Shown piece after piece: positions 15,876-24,852 of a stretch of 36,481 nt of DNA; the stretch's first letter is position 1; each line of letters starts with the position of its first letter. The stretch covers positions 1-36,481 of the forward strand of contig ONLX01000019.1 of assembly GCA_900318765.1 (NCBI GenBank). The letters are read 5' to 3'. Made by a program: the position numbers and the translations under genes. The notes beneath the pieces were generated by a model. The model was not told where the DNA came from and did not search any database. It saw only the letters and a program-made list of their open reading frames with translations. The stretch is from an uncultured Eubacteriales bacterium (GTDB lineage Bacteria > Bacillota > Clostridia > Christensenellales > CAG-138).

Positions 15876-17201
15876 ATGCGCGCGGTAGATCTGATTGAGA
15901 AGAAGGTACAAAACGGAGAACTGACGACCGAGGAGATTGCATTTTTGATCCATGGATTCCTGGATGGAACGGTTCCGGATTATCAGATGGCAGCTCTGCA
16001 AATGGCGATTGTTTTCAACGGCATGACCGATCGGGAAGCAACCGACCTGACGATGCAGATGATGCATTCGGGGGAGATTGTCGATCTGTCCGACTTGAAA
16101 GGCGTCAAAGTCGATAAGCATTCGACGGGCGGCGTCGGCGATACAACGACGTTGGTCGTTGCGCCGTTGGTGGCTGCCTGCGGCGGCACAGTCGCGAAGA
16201 TGAGCGGAAGAGGACTGGGGCATACCGGCGGAACGCTGGACAAGCTCGAATCCATCCCCGGAACGCAAACGGAGATCCCGATGGATCGGTTCCGTCGGAT
16301 CGTGGACAATATCGGCGTTGCGGTGATCGGACAATCGGGCGATTTGGACCCGGCTGACAAGAAAATGTATGCGCTCCGCGATGTGACGGCTACTGTGCGG
16401 AGCATTCCGCTGATCGCCGCAAGTATTATGTCCAAGAAGCTTGCCGCGGGAGCGGACGCGATCGTTTTGGACGTCAAAGTCGGCAACGGCGCGTTTATGC
16501 GTACTCAGAAAGAGGGCGAAACGCTTGCCAATCTCATGGTCGAGATCGGAAACCGTGTCGGACGCAGAGTGATTGCCGTCATTACCGACATGAATCAACC
16601 GCTCGGACTCGCCGTCGGAAACGCGCTTGAGGTAAAGGAAGCGGTGGAACTGCTCTCCGGCAAGATTCCCGAAGGGGATCCGCTGTATGAAATCTGCATG
16701 CTGCTCGGCACAAAGATGCTGCGCCTTTCGAACCTTGCAGAATCGGACGCGGATGCAAGAAAACAGCTGCAGGATGCGCTGCAAAGCGGAGCAGGATTGA
16801 AAAAACTGCAGCAGATGATAACGGCACAAGGGGGCGACGCATCGTACCTCTGTATGGAACGGATCGATGGGCTGCTTCGCGTACGGGAGCAGGTACCTGT
16901 TTACCCGGAGCGAGAGGGATATCTGTACGCGATCGATACCGAACGGGTCGGAACGGCTGCACAGATGCTCGGCGCAGGTCGTGCGACCAAAGCGGATCGG
17001 ATCGATCCCGCAGTCGGACTGGTTATGAAAAAACGGGTCGGTGCGTATGTGAAAAAGGATGAGCCGCTCTGCATCCTTTACAGCAACGATCCGGAAAAGA
17101 CGAAGGTTTCCATGCAGGCATTCCGGGAGGCAATCACGATCTCGGACGAATGCCCGGAACATCGTTCCATGGTTTATAATGTCATAGGAGATACGAATTG
17201 A
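15876..17201 (+). CDS. pdp: Pyrimidine-nucleoside phosphorylase
   Basis: A 441-residue enzyme that phosphorolyses uridine, thymidine or deoxyuridine to the base and (deoxy)ribose 1-phosphate in nucleoside salvage. Family signatures are the phosphate-binding KHSTGGVGD, SGRGLGHTGGTLDKLESI, and the C-terminal domain VGAYVKKDEPLC. Length fits the pyn/pdp and deoA families; the wide-specificity Pdp form is more usual in Firmicutes, but thymidine phosphorylase cannot be excluded. Two ATGs are adjacent. The second (15876, MRAVDLI) was chosen because AGGAGG at 15863-15868 then has 7-base spacing and because relatives start this way. Its stop overlaps the polA TTG start. Confidence 0.94.
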   Translation: MRAVDLIEKKVQNGELTTEEIAFLIHGFLDGTVPDYQMAALQMAIVFNGMTDREATDLTMQMMHSGEIVDLSDLKGVKVDKHSTGGVGDTTTLVVAPLVAACGGTVAKMSGRGLGHTGGTLDKLESIPGTQTEIPMDRFRRIVDNIGVAVIGQSGDLDPADKKMYALRDVTATVRSIPLIAASIMSKKLAAGADAIVLDVKVGNGAFMRTQKEGETLANLMVEIGNRVGRRVIAVITDMNQPLGLAVGNALEVKEAVELLSGKIPEGDPLYEICMLLGTKMLRLSNLAESDADARKQLQDALQSGAGLKKLQQMITAQGGDASYLCMERIDGLLRVREQVPVYPEREGYLYAIDTERVGTAAQMLGAGRATKADRIDPAVGLVMKKRVGAYVKKDEPLCILYSNDPEKTKVSMQAFREAITISDECPEHRSMVYNVIGDTN

Positions 17202-19771
17202 ATTCCGAAGCCACTACAAAAAACAATCAGTTGATTGCAATCGACGGAAACAGCCTCCTGTATCAGTCATACTATGCTTTTTTCAAAGCGAATCTGACGA
17301 CGCGGGACGGCTTTCCGACCGGCGCACTGAAAGGATTCTTTACCAAGCTGCTGGAACTCTTAAAACGGGAACCGACGCATGTTCTTGTGGCATTCGATGT
17401 ACACGGACCGACGTTTCGGCATGAACGGTATTCCGATTACAAGGCGGGACGCACACCGCCCACAGAAGACTTAATCAAGCAGATGGAGAAGATCCGGACG
17501 CTGCTGCCCAAAATGGGCATTGCGGTGATTGAATGCCCCGGCTATGAAGCGGATGATATTCTCGGCACGTTTGCAAGAAAAGCGGAAGCCGAGGGATTGG
17601 ATACGCTGATTGTGACCGGCGATCGCGATTCATTTCAGCTGATCACTCCGCATACAACGGTTTATTACACGAAAGACAATGCGGAGATCGACGAAGCCGA
17701 ATTGCAGAATCGATACGGATTGATTCCCGATCGCATGCGCGACTTAAAAGCACTGATGGGCGATGCTTCGGATAACATTCCCGGAATTGCGGGAGTCGGA
17801 GAGAAGACTGCCTTGAAGCTGCTGAACCAGTACGGCGATCTTGAGGGAGTTTTGGCGCATGCGGACGATATCAAGGGAAAGCTCGGGGAACGCATTCGGA
17901 CCGGAGTCGAAGATGCGCGCTTCTCCTACTGGCTCGGGACAATCTGCTGCGATGCGCCGGTGAAGGAAACGCTTTCCGATTGCATGTTTGATTTTTCCAA
18001 TACGGCCGGAGGGAGAGCCGAGCTTTTGGCGCTCGAATTGCAAAGCGTTGCGGCGCGGCTTCCGGAGAAGGAAAAAGCGCAAAAACCGGTGTATGTCACT
18101 TGCGAAACGGTTGCGGTTACGACCTTGCCGGAGCTTTTGTCCATTCTGGACGCGCACCGAAACGCGAAGGAGATCGCGGTTTTAACCGAGCCGTCGCTCG
18201 GATTTGCGTTCGATGAGAAAACGGCGTATGCTCTGTCCGGGGGCGAAACGTTGTTTGACCCGTCGATGGATGAAGCCGAAGCGTATGCAGCTTTGGGAGC
18301 ATGGATGAAAGCATGCAATCCCGCGCTATTCGGGTATGAGGCGAAAACCCTTTTGCATAAACTGTGTGAAACGGATGATTGGCTTCCTTCCATCGTATTT
18401 GACGCAAAAATCGCCGATTACTTGCTGCAGAGCAATCGCCCGAGCGAGTCGTTCGCGGTCCTTTCGACCGGCTGCCTTGGGATTGAGCATCCGAACGCGG
18501 CCTGTCTGTTTTTGATGCGGCCGAAGATGGAGCGTGCGCTGAAGGACTCTCAAATGGAGGCGCTTTATGCCGATCTGGAGCTTCCGCTGCAGCTTGTTCT
18601 GTTCGATATGGAGCGCGAGGGCGTTCGCGTAGACGATACCGTGTTGGAAACGCTGCATGAACAGTTTCACAAGGATGCATCCATCTTGGAACAGCGGATT
18701 TATGAGCGCGCAGGGGAGCGGTTCAACATCCTGTCGCCCAAGCAGCTTGGACATATCCTGTTTGAAAAACTGGAACTTCCGGCACATAAGAAGACCAAAA
18801 CGGGTTATTCCACCGATGCGGAAGCGTTGGAAGCAATTGCGGGATTCGATCCGATTGTTTCCGATGTGTTGCAATATCGGTTTTTGACAAAGCTGGACAG
18901 TACGTTTGCCGAAGGACTTCTAAAACAGCGTGCTTCGGACGGTCGCATCCATACCCGGTTTATGCAGTGTGTGACCGCTACGGGAAGGATTTCAAGCGTG
19001 GAGCCGAACCTTCAGAACATTCCGGTGCGCACAGCGGAGGGGCGGGAGATCCGAAAGGCGTTTATTCCGAGCGAAGGGAATGTCCTGGTCGGCGCGGATT
19101 ATTCCCAGATTGAATTGCGCCTGCTTGCGCACATCAGCGGGGATGAAGCGTTCCTTCGTGCCTTCCGATCGGGTGAAGATATTCACGCGCGTACGGCGGC
19201 GGAGGTATTGCATATTCCGTTGGAGTCGGTCACACCGCAGCAGAGGAGCGCGGCAAAAGCAGTGAACTTTGGCATTGTGTACGGGATCTCCGATTTCGGA
19301 CTGGCAAAAAATCTCGGTGTATCCGTTAAAACGGCTTCTTCCTATATCCGCAGCTATTTCGAACGTTATCCGCAGGTGAAAGCGTATTTGGAAAACAGCG
19401 TCGCAAAGGGGAAGGAACAGGGCTACGCGGTTACCCTGCTCGGGAGACGACGTCCCCTGCCCGAGTTAAAGAGCAGCAATTACAACATTCGTCAATTCGG
19501 AGAACGGGTTGCGATGAATATGCCGATTCAAGGCAGTGCAGCGGATCTGATTAAACGCGCTATGATTCTTGTTCATCGAACGATGAAAGAGCAGGGATAT
19601 CGTGCAAAGCTCGTTCTGCAGATCCATGACGAACTGATCGTGGATGCGCCGAAGGAGGAGGCGGAAGCAGTCGCAGCACAAATGCAGCAGATTATGGAAC
19701 AGGTTCTTCCGCTGAACGTTCCTTTGGTTGCGGAATCCAAAATCGGCAACAGTTGGTACGAAACAAAATGA
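17198..19771 (+). CDS. polA: DNA polymerase I, TTG start
   Basis: A 857-residue family A polymerase for repair and Okazaki fragment processing. Residues about 10-290 are the 5'-3' exonuclease/flap domain (AIDGNSLLYQSYYAF, GYEADDILGT, GDRDSFQL, GDASDNIPGIAGVGEKTA). The 3'-5' exonuclease region (about 300-480) is degenerate: the first DxE motif reads VLTEPS, so proofreading is probably absent, as in Bacillus and Thermus enzymes. The polymerase core has motif A with Asp634 (GADYSQIELR), motif B (RSAAKAVNFGIVYG) and motif C with Asp811 (IHDELI). Translation starts at TTG with AGGAG seven bases before; no ATG fits. The start overlaps the pdp stop as TTGA. Confidence 0.96.
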   Translation: MNSEATTKNNQLIAIDGNSLLYQSYYAFFKANLTTRDGFPTGALKGFFTKLLELLKREPTHVLVAFDVHGPTFRHERYSDYKAGRTPPTEDLIKQMEKIRTLLPKMGIAVIECPGYEADDILGTFARKAEAEGLDTLIVTGDRDSFQLITPHTTVYYTKDNAEIDEAELQNRYGLIPDRMRDLKALMGDASDNIPGIAGVGEKTALKLLNQYGDLEGVLAHADDIKGKLGERIRTGVEDARFSYWLGTICCDAPVKETLSDCMFDFSNTAGGRAELLALELQSVAARLPEKEKAQKPVYVTCETVAVTTLPELLSILDAHRNAKEIAVLTEPSLGFAFDEKTAYALSGGETLFDPSMDEAEAYAALGAWMKACNPALFGYEAKTLLHKLCETDDWLPSIVFDAKIADYLLQSNRPSESFAVLSTGCLGIEHPNAACLFLMRPKMERALKDSQMEALYADLELPLQLVLFDMEREGVRVDDTVLETLHEQFHKDASILEQRIYERAGERFNILSPKQLGHILFEKLELPAHKKTKTGYSTDAEALEAIAGFDPIVSDVLQYRFLTKLDSTFAEGLLKQRASDGRIHTRFMQCVTATGRISSVEPNLQNIPVRTAEGREIRKAFIPSEGNVLVGADYSQIELRLLAHISGDEAFLRAFRSGEDIHARTAAEVLHIPLESVTPQQRSAAKAVNFGIVYGISDFGLAKNLGVSVKTASSYIRSYFERYPQVKAYLENSVAKGKEQGYAVTLLGRRRPLPELKSSNYNIRQFGERVAMNMPIQGSAADLIKRAMILVHRTMKEQGYRAKLVLQIHDELIVDAPKEEAEAVAAQMQQIMEQVLPLNVPLVAESKIGNSWYETK

Positions 19772-20367
19772 AAAGACCCAAAATCATTGGTCTGACGGGC
19801 GGAATCGGTTCCGGCAAAAGCACCGCAGCCGCATGGTTTCGTGCGCAGGGCATTCCGACGCTCGATGCAGACGCAATTTCCCGCGCAGCGTTGGATCCGG
19901 GATCGGACTGTTATCGGAAAACGGTGGAACTGTTCGGACCTGATTGTTTGCAGCCAGACGGAACGGTGAACCGAGCCGAGGTGGCAAAGCGTATCTTTGC
20001 GGATCCGAAGCTGCGTGAGGCACTGAACAGCTTGATTCATCCCTTTGTATTGGAAGAGATGCAGCGTGAAACGGCACTTCTGCAGACGGAACGCGTCGTC
20101 TGGGAGGTCCCTCTTCTGTTTGAAAGCGGATACGATGCGTACTGCGATTGCACGGTCTCTATCCTATGCGCGGAATCCATCCGAGTCGATCGGATCTGCA
20201 GACGAAACGGCGTAACGCCTGACGAAGCTCTTTCCCGGATTCGGGCACAGATTACGGACGCGGAGCGCGAAGCGCTGTCGGATGTCGCTGTTCGAAATGA
20301 AGGAACGCCGGAAGAATTGTTTGACGCGCTTGCAAAGATGCTTTCTTCCTCGGAGAATAGGTTATGA
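19768..20367 (+). CDS. coaE: Dephospho-CoA kinase
   Basis: A 199-residue kinase that phosphorylates the 3'-hydroxyl of dephospho-CoA, the last step of CoA synthesis. The P-loop is GLTGGIGSGKST (residues 8-19), followed by DADAISR, the substrate-site HPFV motif and VPLLFES. Length matches the usual 195-205. The start at 19768 (MKRPKIIG) overlaps the polA stop as ATGA; a slightly earlier in-frame ATG lies inside polA and is less likely. polA-coaE neighbourhood is common in Firmicutes. Confidence 0.96.
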   Translation: MKRPKIIGLTGGIGSGKSTAAAWFRAQGIPTLDADAISRAALDPGSDCYRKTVELFGPDCLQPDGTVNRAEVAKRIFADPKLREALNSLIHPFVLEEMQRETALLQTERVVWEVPLLFESGYDAYCDCTVSILCAESIRVDRICRRNGVTPDEALSRIRAQITDAEREALSDVAVRNEGTPEELFDALAKMLSSSENRL

Positions 20368-20948
20368 CAAAAAAACAAAAAATCATCTTATGGATCGGTG
20401 TCGGCATTGCAGGCGTGCTGCTGCTGACGATCCTGCTTGTCGGGTTGATCGTTCCCGGTATTATGCGGTTGTACTGCAAGTTGGAGTATCGCGACTGGAT
20501 CGATGCATACAGCCGGGAGAACGATCTGGATCCGTATCTTGTATCAGCCGTAATCTTCTGCGAAAGCAAATTTGACCCGAGCGCGGTCAGCGGCGCAGGC
20601 GCACGCGGTCTGATGCAGGTCATGCCGGCTACGGGGGAGGAAATTGCGGAGATTCTGAAAGAAGAGTTCGCTCCCGATCGGCTGTTTGACCCGGAGACTT
20701 CGATTCGCTACGGGACAAAGTATCTGCGCATGCAACTGGATCGGTTTGACAACAATGAGGCGATTGTCCTTGCGGCCTACAATGCCGGACCGCATCGTGC
20801 AGAACAATGGCTGAACGATTACGGATTGGACAGTCAGGGACATATCGCGTACATTCCTTTTGGGGAAACGGATCGATATGTGGATAAAGTTCTGTCGATG
20901 CGAGAGGTGTATCGGTTGTTGTATTGGGATGCATTCCCGGCGGAGTAA
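20364..20948 (+). CDS. Membrane-anchored lytic transglycosylase (SLT domain)
   Basis: A 194-residue protein with one membrane segment at about residues 7-34 and an extracytoplasmic Slt70-like domain. The catalytic Glu67 is in FCESKFDPSAVS; GARGLMQVMPATG and LAAYNAGPHRAEQWL complete the family motifs. It would cleave the glycan strand between MurNAc and GlcNAc to give 1,6-anhydro ends. ATGA overlap with coaE indicates coupling. Similar short transglycosylases downstream of coaE are known in Firmicutes. A 17-base gap leads to lspA. Confidence 0.94.
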   Translation: MTKKQKIILWIGVGIAGVLLLTILLVGLIVPGIMRLYCKLEYRDWIDAYSRENDLDPYLVSAVIFCESKFDPSAVSGAGARGLMQVMPATGEEIAEILKEEFAPDRLFDPETSIRYGTKYLRMQLDRFDNNEAIVLAAYNAGPHRAEQWLNDYGLDSQGHIAYIPFGETDRYVDKVLSMREVYRLLYWDAFPAE

Positions 20949-20965
20949 GAGAAGGGAGAAGAGGT

Positions 20966-21682
20966 ATGTTGATATTCTTGACGGCGCTGATCGTCCTGAT
21001 TCTGGATCAGGTCAGCAAATATGCCATCTATTACGGGTTTGTCGTGAACACGCTCGGCTATGCCGGTTCTGTGACGGATTTGCAGGCGCTGAAGGCATTC
21101 TTGCCGACGGTTGCGAATCAAAATTCGATTCCCGCAAACGGTAATTTTATTGTCCTGAGCTTCACGGCCAACGACGCTGCTTTGTTCGGTATCGGAAACG
21201 GAGCGGAATGGGCTGCCCGGCTGCTCGCGTCGCTTACCGCGGTCTTTCTGTTTCTGCTGCTGTTCTTTGCGGTGCGGACCGCAAAGAAGCTTCCGAAGCT
21301 CAGCGCATTGGTTTTCGGCCTGCTGATCGGAGGATCGATCGGAAATCTGTTCGACCGGATTGCATTCGGTTATGTTCGGGATATGATTTATGCGAAGTTT
21401 ATTGATTTTCCGATTTTCAATGTAGCGGATTCGGCCATCTGCATCGCCATTGCGCTGCTGATCTTTGAGACGCTGTTTTTGAAGCGCGACGGGTTGTTTG
21501 ACGTTGTGGAAGATGATATTCGTTGGATGTTCCATCTGAAAACGCGGCAGGAGGCGCAGAAGCTCGAAAAGGAGCGAAAAGCAAAGAAGCTTTCCCGCTT
21601 TGAAGAGGAGATTCCGGAGGAGGAACCGCAAACGCGCGCATCTGAGGAGCAAAAGACGGAATCTGGGCAGGAGAACGAATGA
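20966..21682 (+). CDS. lspA: Signal peptidase II (lipoprotein), enlarged form
   Basis: A 238-residue membrane aspartyl protease that removes the signal peptide of prolipoproteins. The pattern LDQVSKY (residues 13-19), GNLFDRIAFGYVRD with Asp139 and FNVADSA with Asp155 gives the two catalytic aspartates. It is larger than the usual 150-170 residues. There is an insertion of about 25-30 residues after the first membrane segment, and a charged C-terminal tail of about 70 residues rich in Glu, Lys and Arg. The normally conserved NTGAAF reads NDAALF. The start at 20966 follows GAAGAGG; an upstream frame opening overlaps the transglycosylase gene and would add a hydrophilic leader. It is coupled to rluD by ATGA. 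Two predicted lipoproteins in the window would be its substrates. Confidence 0.88.
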   Translation: MLIFLTALIVLILDQVSKYAIYYGFVVNTLGYAGSVTDLQALKAFLPTVANQNSIPANGNFIVLSFTANDAALFGIGNGAEWAARLLASLTAVFLFLLLFFAVRTAKKLPKLSALVFGLLIGGSIGNLFDRIAFGYVRDMIYAKFIDFPIFNVADSAICIAIALLIFETLFLKRDGLFDVVEDDIRWMFHLKTRQEAQKLEKERKAKKLSRFEEEIPEEEPQTRASEEQKTESGQENE

Positions 21683-22623
21683 GCGCGGAAACCGTCGTAC
21701 TGATTGCGGAAAATGACGCATCCCGGATCGATGCGTATTTGGCCGGCGCAACGGAGTATTCGCGTTCACAACTGCAAAAGTGGTTAAAGAGCAATGCGGT
21801 GTTGCTGAACGGAAAGTCGGTGAAACCGAATGCCATAATCCGGCAAGGGGATACGATTCTGCTTCGTGTTCCGGAGGCAGAGGTGCCGGAAGCGGTTCCG
21901 CAAAACATTCCGCTCGAGATAGTATATGAGGACGATGCGCTCTGCGTTATTCAGAAACCGAAAGGGATGGTGGTCCATCCTGCACCCGGAAATCCGGACG
22001 GGACGTTGGTCAACGCGCTGCTGTACCACTTCGGAACCTTGAGCAGTGTCGGCGGAGCACTTCGACCTGGCATTGTTCATCGGATCGATCGCGACACGTC
22101 GGGCCTGCTTGTTGTGGCAAAGAACGATTTTGCGCATGAACGGCTTGCTGCGCAGTTTGCCGATCATTCGGCACATCGCAGCTATGTCTGCTTGGTTCAC
22201 GGAAATCTCAAAGCGGATGCGGGAACCATTGACGCACCGATCGGTCGGCATCAAACGGATCGGAAGCGCATGGCCGTCGTAAAAGATGGGCGACGGGCGG
22301 TCACGCATTGGCAGGTTCTGGAACGGTATGGCGACGCAACGTTTTTACATGTAGAGTTGGAAACCGGGCGAACGCATCAGATCCGTGTCCACATGGCCTA
22401 TGAGAAGCATCCGATTCTCGGAGATCCGGTCTACGGATCGATCGCGCCGAAGCTCGGACTGTATTCTCAGGCGCTGCATGGATATCGCCTGCAGTTTACA
22501 CATCCGATCAGCGGAGAGCAAATGGTGTTTACCGCGCCTCTGCCGGAAGACTTTATAACCGCCTTGAAACGGTTATCGATCAACGGAACAGTACCCGAAT
22601 GGGTAACGAAAGGAGAACTATGA
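21679..22623 (+). CDS. rluD: Large-subunit rRNA pseudouridine synthase, RluA/RluD family
   Basis: A 314-residue RNA-modifying enzyme. Residues about 13-65 form an S4 RNA-binding domain (SRIDAYLAG, SRSQLQKWLKSNAVLLNGK). The catalytic core has HRIDRDTSGLLVVAK with catalytic Asp137 and LETGRTHQIRVHMA; GDPVYG lies further on. RluD of E. coli modifies 23S rRNA positions 1911, 1915 and 1917; Firmicutes relatives next to lspA are usually named RluD or YlyB, and the exact target here is not proven. Both ends overlap neighbours by ATGA. Confidence 0.93.
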   Translation: MSAETVVLIAENDASRIDAYLAGATEYSRSQLQKWLKSNAVLLNGKSVKPNAIIRQGDTILLRVPEAEVPEAVPQNIPLEIVYEDDALCVIQKPKGMVVHPAPGNPDGTLVNALLYHFGTLSSVGGALRPGIVHRIDRDTSGLLVVAKNDFAHERLAAQFADHSAHRSYVCLVHGNLKADAGTIDAPIGRHQTDRKRMAVVKDGRRAVTHWQVLERYGDATFLHVELETGRTHQIRVHMAYEKHPILGDPVYGSIAPKLGLYSQALHGYRLQFTHPISGEQMVFTAPLPEDFITALKRLSINGTVPEWVTKGEL

Positions 22624-24554
22624 AACCAATCGTAAAGAAAATGCTTGCGCTGCTGCTGTGTCTGGCAATGCTTGCCTCCGCCACCGGCTGCACGTATGTT
22701 CTGCTCGGATGCGCTGCATTGAGCTGTGCCTCCTGCAACGCGAAGAACGGAACGAATGAAATCGTTCAGGGGATTCAAGAAGATATCAGCGAGAGTATTC
22801 GGGATGAGTTTTCGGACGTCGTACCGGGAATCGGCAATCTGCTTCCGAGCAGCACCACACCGCCGAGCACGGAGCAGTCTTCCGTTTTGCCGAAGAATCC
22901 GGGCTTGGATTCCGCAAACGAAGCTTTCCTTGCTCTGGATCGCGAACTGTTTGTATGGTATGTCACGAGCGATGTCATCACGCTGGACCAGTATTGCTAT
23001 GATCCTTCCGCGTATGGGATTGACGCATCCACTGTTCCGGTGACGCTTGGGGAACTGTCTGAGAAAGCGGATGCGGAATGGATTGCGGAATGCCGCAATT
23101 GGCTGACTCGGCTGCGTTCGTTTGATGCGGAGAGCCTCTGCGATCAGTATCGGTTCGCGTATGACAACTATGTCCGTTTCTTTGAAAACCAGATTGCTTA
23201 TGAGGGACTGTTCTACGATTATGAGCCGCTCGAAGAGACGGTCGGGTTGCAGCTGAATCTGCCGCTGACGTTTGGTCTGTACGAATTCCGGGACGAGCAT
23301 GACGTCAAGAACTATCTGACCCTCTTGGCGGACGTTCCGCGTTATTATGACAGCGTGCTTGCATTTGAGCAGGGCCGTGCGGAACGCGGACTGTTTATGA
23401 CGGAAGAAATGCTGGACACCGTTCTGAAGGACTTGGATAACGTCATCGAAAGCCGCGAGACCAGCTATCTCTATTCGACGTTCCGGGAAGCGCTCCAGGA
23501 TGTCGATTGGCTGACCGAGGAACAGAAGCAGGCGTACTATGAACAGAACGACGCTTTGGTTCACGGCGCGTTTACCGATGCGTATCAATCTCTGCGGGAC
23601 GGCATCGACGCCCTGCGTCCTTATTGCCGGAAAATGTGCGGAGCAAAGGAGATGGGGGACGATGCGCTGCGGTATTATGAGATCGAGCTCAAAAAAGAAT
23701 CCGCGAGCAACATGACGGTAGATGAAGCGATCATCTTCCTCGATACGCTTTCGCTGGAATTGTACAATCAGCTCATGGCTGTGCATCGGAAGTCCTCCGG
23801 AAAAGAGGAGTTTACAACCGGCTCCATCGAAGGCGATGAGCGTTACCTGAAAACGTTGATCACGGATATCGTACCGCCGATGCCCGAGATCCGCGTTACC
23901 TATAAGGAGATTCCTCCGGAACTGCAGGATGGTTTCAGCCCTGCTGCCTATCTGATTCCCGCTGCGGATCATTACAGGGATAATACGATTCTGACCAATC
24001 CTGGTGTTGATACGGACTTGCTGACGCTTGCGCACGAAGGGTATCCGGGACACATGTTCCAGTATACGTATCAGTACGATCTCGGAACAATTCCGCTGTT
24101 CCAGATGGCGATTGAGCCGATCGGCTATGCAGAGGCATGGTCCACGAATGCAGAATACAGCGTTGCCAAGCGTGCCGATATGTTCGGAACGGCGGATACG
24201 ATGACCTCCGTCCTGAACGATGAGCTGACCAACACGATTGTTGTGATCGCGGGCTTGCTCGTAAACGGAAAAGGCGCGTCGAAAGAGAAGATGACGGAGT
24301 ATCTGGCCGAATGGAACATGGATATCTACGCCGATCTTATCTATGAGATTTCGGTCAATCTCCCGACGTACTATTTCAAATATCAGTTCGGATTTTGCCA
24401 ACAGTATAAACTGACGGAAGATTGCCGCGCGCTGTTCTCGTTCCAGGATAAAGACTTTTATCGGGAATATCTGTCCTGGGGACCGTCCTATTTCGATCTG
24501 TTGGAACCGAAGCTGATTGCATGGGCAAAGGCGAACGCGAATTCGGCGAAATAG
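22620..24554 (+). CDS. DUF885 putative zinc-peptidase lipoprotein
   Basis: A 644-residue predicted surface lipoprotein. A Lys-rich, hydrophobic signal peptide ends at a lipobox-like ATGC (Cys24); further cysteines at 31, 36 and 39 make the exact lipidated residue uncertain. The mature protein carries the DUF885 motif HExxPGH as AHEGYPGHMFQ (around residue 480), and conserved aromatic and acidic residues elsewhere. The family is thought to be metallopeptidase-like; its substrate is unknown. The start at 22620 overlaps the rluD stop (ATGA) and follows AAAGGAG. It ends the long operon without a visible terminator before the valS promoter. Confidence 0.88.
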   Translation: MKPIVKKMLALLLCLAMLASATGCTYVLLGCAALSCASCNAKNGTNEIVQGIQEDISESIRDEFSDVVPGIGNLLPSSTTPPSTEQSSVLPKNPGLDSANEAFLALDRELFVWYVTSDVITLDQYCYDPSAYGIDASTVPVTLGELSEKADAEWIAECRNWLTRLRSFDAESLCDQYRFAYDNYVRFFENQIAYEGLFYDYEPLEETVGLQLNLPLTFGLYEFRDEHDVKNYLTLLADVPRYYDSVLAFEQGRAERGLFMTEEMLDTVLKDLDNVIESRETSYLYSTFREALQDVDWLTEEQKQAYYEQNDALVHGAFTDAYQSLRDGIDALRPYCRKMCGAKEMGDDALRYYEIELKKESASNMTVDEAIIFLDTLSLELYNQLMAVHRKSSGKEEFTTGSIEGDERYLKTLITDIVPPMPEIRVTYKEIPPELQDGFSPAAYLIPAADHYRDNTILTNPGVDTDLLTLAHEGYPGHMFQYTYQYDLGTIPLFQMAIEPIGYAEAWSTNAEYSVAKRADMFGTADTMTSVLNDELTNTIVVIAGLLVNGKGASKEKMTEYLAEWNMDIYADLIYEISVNLPTYYFKYQFGFCQQYKLTEDCRALFSFQDKDFYREYLSWGPSYFDLLEPKLIAWAKANANSAK

Positions 24555-24556
24555 GC

Positions 24557-24584
24557 TTGACAAAGCGCGATTTTGTGATAGAAT
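24557..24584 (+). promoter_or_regulatory. Promoter of the valS T-box transcript
   Basis: A perfect TTGACA (24557-24562) and TAGAAT (24579-24584) are separated by 16 bases. The promoter begins two bases after the DUF885 stop. Transcription should start around 24591, just before the leader's first helix. Confidence 0.85.
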
Positions 24585-24590
24585 CGTAAC

Positions 24591-24829
24591 GAAAAAAGGC
24601 TTGGAAAAAGAGGAGTACGGAGGCATTCCCGTCAGAGAGACCGCTTCATAGGCTGCAAGGGCGGTTCGGCAGAATTCTTCGGAAGGTCGCTTTGGAGCCG
24701 GTGCGGGGAAATTCAAGTAACCGCATTCGCGTCGCTGCGTTACAGGCGTTGAGAGAAACGGCATATGCCGTTTAACAAAGGTGGTACCGCGAACGTTCCA
24801 TTCGTCCTTTGACGAGTGGAACGTTTTTA
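24591..24829 (+). promoter_or_regulatory. T-box riboswitch leader of valS (specifier GTC)
   Basis: The leader has the T-box parts in order. The Stem I base is GGCTT (24598-24602) with GAGCC (24695-24699), then AGTA of the specifier loop, the AGAGAG bulge (24634-24639) and the apical GGCTGCAAGG. The 3' side of the specifier loop holds GTC (24686-24688), a valine codon. Stem III appears as AAACGGC-ATAT-GCCGTTT (24756-24773). The T-box sequence AAAGGTGGTACCGCG follows (24777-24791); its TGGT would pair with the ACCA end of uncharged tRNA-Val. A terminator, AACGTTCC...GGAACGTT with a T run (24792-24829), ends the leader. Uncharged tRNA-Val should turn valS on. Confidence 0.92.
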
Positions 24830-24852
24830 TTTCGGAAATACGGAGGAGCAAT

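Noticed and set aside
15861..17162. Long antisense frame opposite pdp
   Set aside because: Same reason: pdp motifs are complete on the plus strand and the antisense frame has no support.
22467..24851. Very long open frame on the minus strand opposite the DUF885 gene
   Set aside because: It lacks a ribosome site and known motifs. The plus-strand frame has a lipobox, the DUF885 motif and operon coupling; the antisense frame is a by-product of codon bias.
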